Shown here: piece by piece, positions 7,931 to 17,800 of the stretch
Layout: every line of letters starts with the position of its first letter
How positions within the stretch are numbered: the stretch's first letter is position 1
The notes under the pieces: generated by a model
Told to the model about the DNA's origin: nothing
Databases searched by the model: none
The model's input: the letters and a program-made list of their open reading frames with translations, nothing else
Made by a program: the position numbers and the translations under genes
Assembly (NCBI GenBank): GCA_964594065.1
Contig: CAZQKX010000008.1
Span: forward strand, 1 to 64,000
DNA from: 4572-13 sp964594065
GTDB taxonomy: Bacteria; Planctomycetota; Phycisphaerae; Sedimentisphaerales; Anaerohalosphaeraceae
Direction of reading: 5' to 3'
Length of the DNA stretch: 64,000 bases

Positions 7931-9145
7931 ATGATGAAAACGAATGTTTGGCACTCATTTTCCAGATGTTTTATTCTCCTGGTTCTTATCTCAGCAGTAC
8001 TATTGACCGGATGCAGAAAAAAGACCGTACAAGTTGGGCCTCCCTCGGCCGATCAACTGCAGAGAGAAAAGGAATTTCTTAGCAGCCCCGGCGTTATCGT
8101 CTGCGAGTTGCAAAAAGTTAAGCTCGACAACGTCAAATTGCCTCAGAACAAACCTTATTTTATACGTAGCATGGAGAGGCAAAATAAGGACATGCTTTTA
8201 CAGGGAGAGATCACCATCGAAGAGCGGCAGTTTTCGATATTGCTTCCAATGGAAGGCAATCGCGAGATGGCCCTTTACGAGAAAAAAACAGAGCGGTCGC
8301 CGTACTGGTGGGGTGCTGATGAAGTTAACAGTATGCATAAGATCAACGGCAAGTATTATGAATTCTCAACCCTCGAAAATAAAACCAAATTTAGCACTCG
8401 TCCCTATACCGGTCAGACGGGAGTGTTCAAAGTCGGCAAAGGCGCGCGTCAACTTGAGAAGGCTGAGTTTAAAGGCTCTGTGAAATCAAAAAACACGTCC
8501 GTGGCGGTCGGTGAAGTCACAGGTTCGTGGCCTGAAGCGACCGGGGAATGCACGATCCCCGTGGGGGATTACACACCTTCTATTATGACAGTGGTTTATG
8601 ATAACATTTCGATTTCGATTTCGCACAATTATCACCGTGATGTCAACGGTAAGCAAATGCATGAACGCGAACTTGTGTACGGCTTTAAGATTCGAAAAGA
8701 GACGCCTTATGTACTTGACTTTTCCAATAAACCGGTAGTGATTTTTGATGAACCGGAACCGGATAAAAACCGTTTTGAAGCCGGCGAGGAAATCACATTC
8801 GCTGCAGTACTAGTCGATCCGGAACTGGACATCATGATTCGCGACTTGACGGATACTGCTGTCGAAGTTGAAAAAGAGTATACAAGGTCTGATGGCAGTA
8901 AGTATACACGCAAACGAAAAAAATCACTCGACCCGACAGTAGTGATTTCGCGGGCAGACGGCCAGGTTGTTGCCGAGGGCATTATGCCCTTTGGGTGAGC
9001 AGGCACATGTGGGTATACGTGGCGTATACCGGATGATATCGAACTGAAGGACACCGAGGAACAATTAACCGTGACCGTGACATATGAAACACAAAAGCTT
9101 TATGGAAAAGTGGTTGCAGAAAGAAAAATAACAGTTTATAAGTAA
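7931..9145 (+). CDS. Predicted selenocysteine-containing lipoprotein (in-frame TGA at 8996)
   Basis: Start ATG 7931 follows GGAG at 7921. A lipoprotein signal ends L-L-T-G-C28. The conventional frame stops at TGA 8996-8998 after 355 residues, but the same frame stays open to TAA 9143, giving 404 residues with the TGA codon at position 356. The residues after it, A-G-T-C-G-Y-T-W-R-I-P-D-D, continue a coherent beta-rich domain that ends with alternating hydrophobic strands. A hairpin directly after the TGA fits a bacterial SECIS element, and the gene at 59198 has the same arrangement and motif, so I read TGA as selenocysteine, forming U356-x3-C360. Body residues 30-350 look like beta-sandwich domains of unknown family. 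Function unknown; a redox role at the envelope is inferred from the U-x3-C motif only. The alternative is a nonsense mutation, TGG to TGA. Confidence 0.75.
8996..9030 (+). promoter_or_regulatory. Candidate bacterial SECIS element
   Basis: TGA at 8996-8998 is followed after 21 nt by the triloop TGG (9020-9022), closed by a perfect 8-bp stem: GGTATACG (9012-9019) with CGTATACC (9023-9030). The known bacterial SECIS layout is a hairpin just downstream of UGA, an apical loop about 16-37 nt away, and a G in the first two loop positions; all three hold. The element is coding, and TGG in the loop is a Trp codon. Confidence 0.75.
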
Positions 9146-9182
9146 TTAACTTTGGCTTTCATGTAGAATAGAGGACTTAGCT

Positions 9183-9644
9183 GTGTCGCAATTTGAAACG
9201 CTTGATGATATTCTGGATTTTGCAATTGTGCAGGAAAAGGCTGCGCAGAAATTTTACGCCAAACTTTTCGCCGAAGCCGAGGAATCGAAAGATTCCGAAA
9301 AGGCTCGTATTTACCAGGATTTGGTCGAGCAGGAGCGAATCCATGAGGAAAAGCTGCAAAAACTCCGCTCATCTCATACTAGGCTTGCGGCACCGGATTT
9401 GACTGATCTTGAAAAAAGCGGCTACCTGAAAGCCTTGCCGCTGGGCCCCGAGATGAGCCTTAAGGAAGTCTTTCAGTATGCTCTGAAAAAGGAAAAGTCG
9501 GCAAAGATGCTCTATAATGTGCTGGCGAATAATATGCCAAGGGGAGAACTGGCTGATATGTTCAGGATGCTGGCTTCAGAGGAATCCGACCACGCCGATT
9601 ATTTCCGGAAAGAACACAAGGCCCTCTGTATGAAGGCAAATTAG
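9183..9644 (+). CDS. Rubrerythrin-like ferritin-fold diiron protein
   Basis: This 153-residue four-helix protein starts with GTG at 9183, with GAGG nine bases upstream. It contains two E-x6-Y helices (Q-E-K-A-A-Q-K-F-Y and K-E-K-S-A-K-M-L-Y) and two E-x2-H helices (Q-E-R-I-H and E-E-S-D-H), the ligand pattern of the rubrerythrin diiron site. There is no C-terminal rubredoxin domain, so it is the short, sulerythrin-like form. Such proteins reduce hydrogen peroxide or store iron in the cytoplasm of anaerobes. It follows the predicted selenolipoprotein gene by 37 nt and converges with the CPBP gene. Substrate and electron donor are not shown by the sequence. Confidence 0.9.
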   Translation: MSQFETLDDILDFAIVQEKAAQKFYAKLFAEAEESKDSEKARIYQDLVEQERIHEEKLQKLRSSHTRLAAPDLTDLEKSGYLKALPLGPEMSLKEVFQYALKKEKSAKMLYNVLANNMPRGELADMFRMLASEESDHADYFRKEHKALCMKAN

Positions 9645-9646
9645 CC

Positions 9647-10129
9647 TCACAAAGAAAATAAAATAGCGATACTGGGCAATAAATTCTGCAGCATGTGGAT
9701 GCAGGCCGTAACCCAGATCGCTTTACCCCATGATTTCGTTCTCCATGTCAGATAGGCACAGGAAAAGACAAAGAAAGGCCACCCTATGATCAACCCCCAC
9801 GCCGGAGACAGCAGAGAATGCAGAATCGCCCAGATGATTGTGGACACAATGGTAAGTGTGAGTTTGGATTTTGTAAAAAAGGACAAAATAAAGAAGATAA
9901 ACGACATGAGTAGCGTTTCGATAATGGGGGAAATAATAGCGAATGACAAAAATATAATGAATACAGGCGTGTGGGCGTCAATGTTTTTAATGTCGGGTCC
10001 AACTTCATCAAACCCCAGGCCGGACACCAGGAAAGCCAGAGCCAGAGATGGTATCAAGCCGATCAAAGCCATGACGAAAATATATTTTGTCATGCTCGTT
10101 GGGTCATCTGTTAAAAATAGTCCTTTCAT
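9647..10129 (-). CDS. CPBP-family membrane protein, catalytic motif degenerate
   Basis: This 160-residue protein has four or five hydrophobic helices. The CPBP layout can be followed: S-P-I-I-E-T-L-L-M for motif 1, I-I-W-A-I-L-H for motif 2 and C-I-H-M-L-Q-N for motif 3. Motif 1 keeps one Glu but lacks the second Glu and the Arg of EExxxR; an E-T variant does occur in the wider family, so it may or may not be active. It begins 26 nt after the addA stop on the same strand and is probably the last gene of the addB-addA operon. Nothing points to a substrate. It is short for the family (usually 200-300 residues). Confidence 0.7.
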   Translation of the reverse strand: MKGLFLTDDPTSMTKYIFVMALIGLIPSLALAFLVSGLGFDEVGPDIKNIDAHTPVFIIFLSFAIISPIIETLLMSFIFFILSFFTKSKLTLTIVSTIIWAILHSLLSPAWGLIIGWPFFVFSCAYLTWRTKSWGKAIWVTACIHMLQNLLPSIAILFSL

Positions 10130-10155
10130 GCAGCTCTATTTTCCTTTCTTCAAAT

Positions 10156-13100
10156 TCAACAATTCACTTCGACGGCCATTTGTGGTGTCAAAAAATACAG
10201 CCAGGCTCCGGCGACGGGTTGTTTGAGGATTTCACTTGCGGCGCGCCCGTAGGAACGAAGTTGTTCTGTATATTGTTCGGCTCTTTCATTGATGGTGTCC
10301 TCGCTGACACGGTCGGTTTTAAAGTCTACGATAACCAGGCCGTCTTCGGTTGGGATGATCATGTCCACAATACCCTGCAGGACGATGATCTCCTGGGAAT
10401 TAAAAGGCTCCTGACCCCTTTTAATTAAAGCAGCATCCAGTGCGTACGTAAACGGCCACTCACGCAGCACGTTTTTGCCCGCTTGTTGGGCAAGTTGTCC
10501 GAGCTCGCTTTCAAAGAACGCCTGAATGGCTGTCAGATTAACCTGTCGGGCAAGCGATTGATCCAGCGAACCGTCTTTGACTAAAGCGGCAACCGTATCT
10601 TGCAGAGCTTTTTTGTCCGCCAGCCCGGACAAGTCGACGTGTTCGAGGGTCAAATGGACAGCTGAACCGAGCGACAAGGCATCGGCGCCCGAAGATTTCT
10701 TTTCCGATTCATACAGCGCTGCGGGTTTTTTCGCAAAGGCTCGCGCCATATCAATGGTGGAAAATTCATCGTCTCTATGCGTGAACTCACTGACGGAAAG
10801 CTTGGCGGCCAGTTGTGTAACATCCTCAAACGGATACCGCCACAAAAGATTTTGCTCAATTTCCTTAAAGGCAGCCTGCGATTTCCTGTCAGCTTTGGAA
10901 CCGGCTTTCGGCAATGTCGTATGGCTTTTCAGGGAGCGTTTGGCGGCCTGTATCGCGTCGGTCATATCGTCCAGTTCATTTCGCCCGATGCGTCCGGCAT
11001 GGAAAAGCCTGTTCGATTCGCTGCCGTCCAGACCAAACAGACGGCACAAATCGCTGCTATCGGCCATGCCCATCAGCACCCAGTCCAGATGGCAACGTAC
11101 ATCGCCAATCCGCCAGTCGGCGATATGATTGTCAAACGCGGCACACTCGGTAAGCAGTTTCACACAGGCGGTCTCCTTTTTTCCGCCGGTCAGGATCAGC
11201 TTTTCCCGCGGGCGCGTCAGGGCCACATACAGGATTCGCATTTCCTCGGCCAGGTCGGCTTTCTTCTGTTTTTCGGCGATGACCTGATGAGCCAGTGTTG
11301 CAAAGCGTCCGGCAGCCTCACGGTCAATGATCTGCAGGCCCACCGTTTCTTCGTTGATCAGGCATTGCCCACTGCTGGATCGCATGTTGAATGACGTATT
11401 CAGCTCGGCAACAAACACAACCGGAAATTCCAATCCTTTACTCTTATGCACGCTCATGATCCGCACGGCGTTTTCACTGCTGCTGTCCGGTTCGGCGGGG
11501 GCCCAGTCCTGTTCGGCTTCGGCCAGTTTTTCCAGAAACTCCACAAACCGCGTCAAAGCCGCGCCCGGTTCGGTTGTCCGAAAATGCTCAAACTGGATCG
11601 CGTGGTCGTGCAGCTTTAAAAGATTCGCTCGTCGCTGAGCGCCATTAGGCAGTGCCGAATAAAATGCCAACAGTTGTTTTTGCCGGAAGATTCTGTCCAG
11701 CATATTCGCCAGCGAATCCTGATGCACATCGCGCCGCCATTGGTTCAATTCCACTAAGATGTTATCCAGTTTTTCTTTTAAAGTTTTATTTTCTCCATCT
11801 TCGACATATGCTAACACAGCCTGATAAAAACTGCTGCCTCTGTCTGCGGCCAGGCGAATTGCTGCAAGTTGCGAATCGGTCACTTTGAAGATCGGCCCGC
11901 GCAGCAGCGCTGCCAGTTCGATGTCCCGGTCGGCGTTATCCAGCACTTTCAGCAGGCACAGGCAGTCCTTGATCTCGGTGGCCTCGAAATAGCCGCACGC
12001 ACTCTGCGAGCTGACCGGCACACCCGCCAGCCGGAGCATCTCGACATAATCTTGCGCCTTATGCGACAGTGACCGCATCAGGATCACGATGTCACGATAC
12101 TGGACGCTGCGAAAACTGCCGCTATGCTTGTCATACACCTCAAACTCCGGCTTGCCCGTTTCGGCACCGACGATCGACTGAATACGTCGGGCAATAAACG
12201 CCGCCTGCCGCTGCGTATTGCTGATGCTTTGCGTAGGGCCGATTTCTTCCGGTAGGTTGTCATCCTGCTGTTGGTCATCGCTGTCCTCGTCCAGCAGATG
12301 CAGCTCGACAGGCGTATGGATCGCTCCGGCGGCCTTAAACGGCGGATAGTCGAACCCGCGGACCAGTTGTGCCGTTTCATCGTAATCCATATCCGCTACA
12401 GCCTGCGTCATGACACGACCAAACAGGACATTCACAAAGTCAATGATCTCGTCTCGGCAACGGAAGTTATCCTGCAGGTCTACTCGCCCGGGCCTGGCAG
12501 AAGTTTTCGTGATGTCGTCGGCATTCAGCAGCGATCTCAGGAAAATTTCCGGTTTGCTCTGACGGAAGCCATAAATACTCTGTTTAATATCGCCCACAAC
12601 AAAAACATTATCATCCCGACTTAAACTTTCAATGATCCGCTGCTGGACGGCGTTGATATCCTGGTACTCATCGACGAAAATATACTCGAAACGCTCGGAC
12701 AGTTTGGATGCAACGACTGAATGTTCGTCCAAGAGCTTCAGCATCGTATGTTCCAGGTCCGCAAAGTCCAGCACATTCCGGCTTTGCTTGGCAAGGCTGT
12801 AATGTTCGTCAAACCGCCGCACCAGTTCCATCAGCACCTGTGTCTGCAGGCCCGCCTGCGTACCGATGAGCGTTTCATAATCGCTGCTGAGCAGGGCAAA
12901 GTTATGCAGCGTCTTTAATTCCTTCTTGACTTTATCGACTGGGACCTTGATTAGGGTTTGCTCTTCGGGACTTAGCTCGACACTTTTTTTCTTTCGCAGT
13001 TGACCAAATTCTAATTCATCCAACAGCATAGCGCAGTCAGAGATACGATCCTTTTTCAAAAATTCCGTACAGCTTACGATGACCGGTAGAATTTCATTGT

Positions 13101-13845
13101 TTATATGCTCCGTGGCGTATTGCCCGCCGCAGAATTGTATGTCCAGCGTCAGTGCAAACTCCAGCCGCGACCGGCACCGGGCTAGCTTTTCCAGCAGGAG
13201 GTCTTTTTGTGCATTGAGCAGTTGGCTGTAGGCTTTATCCTGCATGTTGTTCAGTGCCGCCGCCCGCTCGTAAAAGGTGCCCCGGCTGACAACGCTGTCA
13301 AGAAACTCACTCAAGGGGATGATGCGGTCAACAAAACTGCCCTTGACGCCGGGCTGAATGCTTCGTCCCTCGAACAGGATCTCCAGCCCCTGCGCCAGTG
13401 AGCTGTCGGCCCAGGCCTCTTCGAGCGTTTTTTCGAGGATGTCGGCTTTCAGCAGGCGCTGCTCATCGGTGTCGAGAATGCCGAACGTCGGGTCCAGGTC
13501 GATCAGGTAAAAGAACTCCGTTAAGATGCGCTTGCAGAACGCGTGGATTGTGCTGATGTATGCCCGATCCAGCAGCAGCAATTGCTGCCGCAGGTAGGGT
13601 TTGTGCTCGGCGGCATAACGTGCGCGCAGGTTCTCGGCGATCCGGCTGCGCATCTCCTCGGCTGCCGCATCCGTAAACGTCAGCACCAGCAGACTGTCCG
13701 CCTGCGCGGGGTCACCGCTGTCACAGATGCGCTCAACTGCACGATGCGACAAAACCGCGGTCTTGCCCGTTCCCGCCGAAGCGGTCACCAGGACATCTCT
13801 GCCAGTGGCCTTAATCGCTTGTTGTTGTGCTTTTGTCCAGTTCAT
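10156..13845 (-). CDS. addA: ATP-dependent helicase-nuclease subunit AddA
   Basis: AddA (1229 residues, normal length) pairs with AddB to unwind and degrade double-strand DNA ends for recombination repair. It is a UvrD-type helicase: Walker A is A-S-A-G-T-G-K-T (22-29), the DEYQD box lies in F-V-D-E-Y-Q-D-I-N, and later motifs include V-V-G-D-I-K-Q-S-I-Y, S-V-H-K-S-K-G-L-E-F-P and V-A-L-T-R-P-R-E. The C-terminal RecB-family nuclease has I-V-D-F-K-T-D at 1172-1178. AddB is encoded upstream on the same strand with two small genes in between. The ATG at 13845 gives M-N-W-T-K-A-Q-Q, the expected Q-motif at the N-terminus. Confidence 0.94.
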   Translation of the reverse strand: MNWTKAQQQAIKATGRDVLVTASAGTGKTAVLSHRAVERICDSGDPAQADSLLVLTFTDAAAEEMRSRIAENLRARYAAEHKPYLRQQLLLLDRAYISTIHAFCKRILTEFFYLIDLDPTFGILDTDEQRLLKADILEKTLEEAWADSSLAQGLEILFEGRSIQPGVKGSFVDRIIPLSEFLDSVVSRGTFYERAAALNNMQDKAYSQLLNAQKDLLLEKLARCRSRLEFALTLDIQFCGGQYATEHINNEILPVIVSCTEFLKKDRISDCAMLLDELEFGQLRKKKSVELSPEEQTLIKVPVDKVKKELKTLHNFALLSSDYETLIGTQAGLQTQVLMELVRRFDEHYSLAKQSRNVLDFADLEHTMLKLLDEHSVVASKLSERFEYIFVDEYQDINAVQQRIIESLSRDDNVFVVGDIKQSIYGFRQSKPEIFLRSLLNADDITKTSARPGRVDLQDNFRCRDEIIDFVNVLFGRVMTQAVADMDYDETAQLVRGFDYPPFKAAGAIHTPVELHLLDEDSDDQQQDDNLPEEIGPTQSISNTQRQAAFIARRIQSIVGAETGKPEFEVYDKHSGSFRSVQYRDIVILMRSLSHKAQDYVEMLRLAGVPVSSQSACGYFEATEIKDCLCLLKVLDNADRDIELAALLRGPIFKVTDSQLAAIRLAADRGSSFYQAVLAYVEDGENKTLKEKLDNILVELNQWRRDVHQDSLANMLDRIFRQKQLLAFYSALPNGAQRRANLLKLHDHAIQFEHFRTTEPGAALTRFVEFLEKLAEAEQDWAPAEPDSSSENAVRIMSVHKSKGLEFPVVFVAELNTSFNMRSSSGQCLINEETVGLQIIDREAAGRFATLAHQVIAEKQKKADLAEEMRILYVALTRPREKLILTGGKKETACVKLLTECAAFDNHIADWRIGDVRCHLDWVLMGMADSSDLCRLFGLDGSESNRLFHAGRIGRNELDDMTDAIQAAKRSLKSHTTLPKAGSKADRKSQAAFKEIEQNLLWRYPFEDVTQLAAKLSVSEFTHRDDEFSTIDMARAFAKKPAALYESEKKSSGADALSLGSAVHLTLEHVDLSGLADKKALQDTVAALVKDGSLDQSLARQVNLTAIQAFFESELGQLAQQAGKNVLREWPFTYALDAALIKRGQEPFNSQEIIVLQGIVDMIIPTEDGLVIVDFKTDRVSEDTINERAEQYTEQLRSYGRAASEILKQPVAGAWLYFLTPQMAVEVNC

Positions 13846-13876
13846 GATTTATTATAAATCGCTTTATTAACGACTG

Positions 13877-14272
13877 CTATCGTTCCTGCCCTTGAGCAGG
13901 ATTATCCACATCGCCGAGTTTCATCGAGATTGCCATGAGGTCTCCAAGGTGTTCCATGCCGTATTCGGCAACTTGCCCATCCTTAACCGGTACAAAGACC
14001 CAGGATTTTTCTTCTCCGGTAAGAATCGTATCATATACCGGATCATCGTCGGAATATTGTTCTAATTCTTCGTCGCTGATTTCTTTTAAGTAATACTGAA
14101 CGCCGCTTTTTTCTCCCGTGTAATAGAGCTCATAGGAGGCGTCCGCTTGAATGTCGGCAAGTGTCTCCGGATAAGGAAAGCCCCGAGCATTTTTCTCTTC
14201 CTGAGGCGGGCTTTCTGAGCAGCCGACTAAAACACTCAATATTACAGTTGTTGCCAATAACACTTTTTTCAT
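13877..14272 (-). CDS. Small lipoprotein of unknown function within the add operon
   Basis: The 131-residue product has a lipoprotein signal: M-K-K-V, a hydrophobic stretch and L-V-G-C with the acyl-accepting Cys at 18. The mature part is acidic and mixes short beta segments (Y-E-L-Y-Y, V-Q-Y-Y-L-K-E, K-S-W-V-F-V-P-V). GAGAAGAAAA lies ahead of the ATG. It is 18 nt after the upstream membrane-protein gene and 31 nt before addA, so it is in the operon. I do not recognise the family. Nothing ties it to DNA repair except position. Confidence 0.75.
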   Translation of the reverse strand: MKKVLLATTVILSVLVGCSESPPQEEKNARGFPYPETLADIQADASYELYYTGEKSGVQYYLKEISDEELEQYSDDDPVYDTILTGEEKSWVFVPVKDGQVAEYGMEHLGDLMAISMKLGDVDNPAQGQER

Positions 14273-14290
14273 TTTCTTCTCCTGTGATAA

Positions 14291-14833
14291 TCATTCACTT
14301 GTTTTGATCGTTAAAGTCTTTAGGGTATATATGTCCTTGCCGGTCATTCGCTTTGAGTATAAGATGTTTCCTTGAGAATCATACACTGTAAGAATAAACA
14401 CTTTCTTCTCAAAAAGCTCTCTGCTTTCGCCTTCGTCCAAAATGATATATCCTGTTTTTTGCGGCCCGAGTCCCCTAGAGAGTGTGATATCAGAAGAGAC
14501 GTTTGTGGATTGAATTCTCAGCGGCTGATTTGTTTTGTTTTGAATTTTCAGCCGCAAATATATGGAAGGGAATAGGAAGCTTATAAGCAGTACCGTGAAT
14601 CCCAAAAACAGTAGTCTAAAAAGGGATTTGTGTTTAAAGATAATACTGCATTCAGCAATGAGCAACGTAATTGTCAATATGATTAAAAGCGGAAACAGCC
14701 CCAGGTTGCCGAGAGGGGCAGATATAATATGGCATACCGGGGCGTTGCTTTTTGACATAATAGAAAAAAGATAGACAAGCCAGATGGTGCAAATATTGGT
14801 AAATATTATGGTGGTCGCAATCGTTTTCTTCAT
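14291..14833 (-). CDS. Membrane protein of unknown function within the add operon
   Basis: This 180-residue protein has three predicted membrane helices (about 7-25, 45-63 and 71-93) and a C-terminal soluble domain of about 85 residues rich in beta strands (L-R-L-K-I-Q-N-K-T-N, G-Y-I-I-L-D-E-G-E-S-R-E-L-F-E-K-K-V-F-I-L-T-V-Y). The ATG overlaps the addB stop as ATGA, so translation is coupled. The soluble domain resembles a small immunoglobulin-like fold facing the periplasm or outside, but I recognise no family. Its base composition is lower in GC than addA and addB, hinting at a later insertion into the operon. Confidence 0.75.
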   Translation of the reverse strand: MKKTIATTIIFTNICTIWLVYLFSIMSKSNAPVCHIISAPLGNLGLFPLLIILTITLLIAECSIIFKHKSLFRLLFLGFTVLLISFLFPSIYLRLKIQNKTNQPLRIQSTNVSSDITLSRGLGPQKTGYIILDEGESRELFEKKVFILTVYDSQGNILYSKRMTGKDIYTLKTLTIKTSE

Positions 14834-17800
14834 TTTAGAATCCCCTTCATTTTCTCAAGAGCATCTTCTTTGTTACAGCTTTCGAGGATGTTGTAATCAT
14901 TAATCTGCCAGTCGAAACGGCAGAGGGGTCGGTAGTCGCACCAGGTGCATGGTGATTGTTTGCCGAGGCGGTAGGGGGTGATGTCGATCTTTCCGTCGGA
15001 AAGTTTGGTTGCCAGTTTTTGTACACACTGTTCGGTGTAGCTCAGCAGGGCGGCAAAGTCTTCCGGCCTCAGGGCGCCGCTGGTTTTATAGTAACTATAG
15101 TGACTGCCTTCCTTGTTCGTGTAGAAGTTGTAGCATCGGTTCCATCCACTATCTACGCTTGTGTCGAGACTTCCGGCGAAGCGCCCGTCGAACAATCCCT
15201 TGGCCTTGTTGATTTGTGACCGCTGAGTTCCAAGCTCGGATAGGTCACGTGACTTATGCCCGACCTCGATGGGCAGATAGAACGCGCCGGCGGGAGTTGT
15301 ATTTTCCGCGTGGGCATGGCCCACCCTACGGACGGCCAATAGATACACCGGCAACTGTAGATCCAGACCATAGAGCATTCCCGCAAAGTTCGGACTGCGT
15401 GCCGAACGTTTAAAATCAAATACCACTGTTGCGAGCTTGCCGTCGATATCGGCGGTGTCCAACCGGTCGATTTTGCCGGAAAAGTCAATAAAAGGTCGCG
15501 GGCCCTTTTTAATTGTAAGCTGCACGTCTTTGTCGGGGCCGAACTCCAGTTCCGCTTCAGTTTGTTTGAAGACCCCGGCGCCGCTTAGCTGCGACAGTGT
15601 CGGCATGAAGTCCTTGAGCGTCTGCGCGGCGGCCGAGATGATATAGCGACGGTGTGCTTTCTGCCGAATAAAGTTAGCGATGTGTGTATCGTTCTCCATG
15701 ACCCGCTTGATATGCTCATCGCACAGTGCCGCCAGTTTGTCGTCGGCCAGATCGCCCCAGTCTTTCTTTTGGTTTTGCAGCGTCTTGAACATTGCTTCCA
15801 ATACCGTGTGGTAAAAAGTGCCAATATCCATCGGCTCAAATCGCAGCAGTTTGCGTTTTCGGAGCCTGAGTACATACCTGGCAAAATGCTGATACGGACA
15901 GGCCGCGAACGTTCCCAGCCGGGTCACCGATGTTCTCATCGGCAGACTGAACAGTGTTTTCGTTAGCTGCGTATCCAGTCCGGCAGCGTTATCGTATGCC
16001 AGCGCATTTCTAACGGACATCGCATTGCTCTTCAAGGATTCATTGCTGCTCATTCGGTCTAAAATGCCCGCCGCAATGTCTTCCTGATTGCCTTCTGCCT
16101 CATGCCTTTTGCCTGCTCTGCGATCCTTTCCCATGTTCGAGCAAAGCCACTGAGCCAGTTCGGATTCATTTTCGATTCGTTCCGGCTCTTCCGTCAATCC
16201 CGGCGGATACGTTATTTCAACATCGTCAAATGCTGTGGTTAACCGTTCAATCCCGCTCCACGGCACGATAGCCGATCCCTTTTCATCCAGTATCGGATAC
16301 GAGATAAACAGCTTCTGCGACGGCCGCGTCAGTGCGATATACGTCAGATACTCACGATGTACCAGTTGTGTTTGGGTGGGATTGGCCAGTTCAAGCTCAA
16401 AGCGTTCGGCAAGCTGATAATCTTCATCCGCCAGCAGATCTTCCTGCGGCATCGGCACGGGAAACTGCTTCTGCGTAGCGCCGACCAAAAAGATCGCCTT
16501 GATATCCGGATGCCGGCTTCGCTCGATGGCGCCGACCAGAACCTGATCCAGCGTCGGCGGGATCAGCTTAATGGTCAGTGTTGACATGGCATCGATTAGG
16601 ATCGACCCCCATTCGGCGGCGGTCATTTTTCGGTTGCCGAACACAGCACCCATTTCATCCAGCAGCTCAACGAGTTTGCCGAATAGCTGCCGATGCCCAA
16701 ACTGCTGATCGGATGCATCTGCCGCTGACCACGCCGCAAGGGTTTCGTGAACCTTTAGCTCTTCCAATAACTGCCAAAGGGCTTTTGTAAATTGCCCACA
16801 GCCAATGCCGCCGGTTCCGGCTAGGTTCTTGCCAAGCTTTTGCAGAGGCTCGATCGCCTCCCGTCTCAGCGCGTCCAGTTGTTTTTCGTCGAACCGTTTT
16901 TTATCATCGTCACTGGCAAAATTCCAATTGCCTTTTTGCGTCCACTCCTTATTCTGCACATCATGCGCCCGGCAGTAGTTTTCCAGCATATCGACGGCAT
17001 GCGATTCGAGCCGGTTCAAGTCCGACTTCAAAAAGCTCAGCACGTCCGCCAGCGAAAATCCGTTCTGTACCGCCTGCAGCGCAGAGCCGATCAAAGCTAC
17101 CAGCGGGTGTGTCTTCATGGTTCGCGGCCGGTCCAAAAAGTACGGCAGGCCGTATTGAGAAAACGCTGACTCGATGTAATGGGCATAGCTGTTGATGTCC
17201 GGCACGACCACCGCGATATCGCGATACCGCATTTGGTTTTCTTTGACCAACCGTCGGATCGTTCGTGCCGCGTGAAGTGTTTCAGTACGAACATTACCGC
17301 ATGCGGCGATATGAATGCTGTCGGTGCTTTTCTGCGTGCCTGCCGCGTTCAAGTCAAACAGGTTTGCTTCCAGGTGCGTCAGCGCGGGAGCATCCTGAAA
17401 ACGCAGCGGCTTATCCAGGACCACCGGCTCTTTACAGGTGAACCGGCACGCCTTAAAGATGCGCAGCAATTCCGTATAGGTTTCTTCAGTTGCGCCGAAC
17501 AGGCTGAACGGGTCAAGCTTTTCATCGTCCGTATTCGACAGGTCGATCGTTTTTGGGTCCAGGCACAATGCAATATAAGCATTTTTGCAGACCTTCAGCA
17601 GTTCGATCAATAGGTCCCGTTCCTGCACGCTGAATCCCGAAAATCCATCCACCCATAGTGTTGCGCCGTTAAGAAACGGTGCATGGGACACTTTCCGCGC
17701 AGCTTCTTTCAAACGGATATCCGGGTTTGATAATTCACATTCCGGATTTTGAAAGAATTCCAGGTACTTTTCAAACAGCAGGGCGATGTCGGTCCACTTT

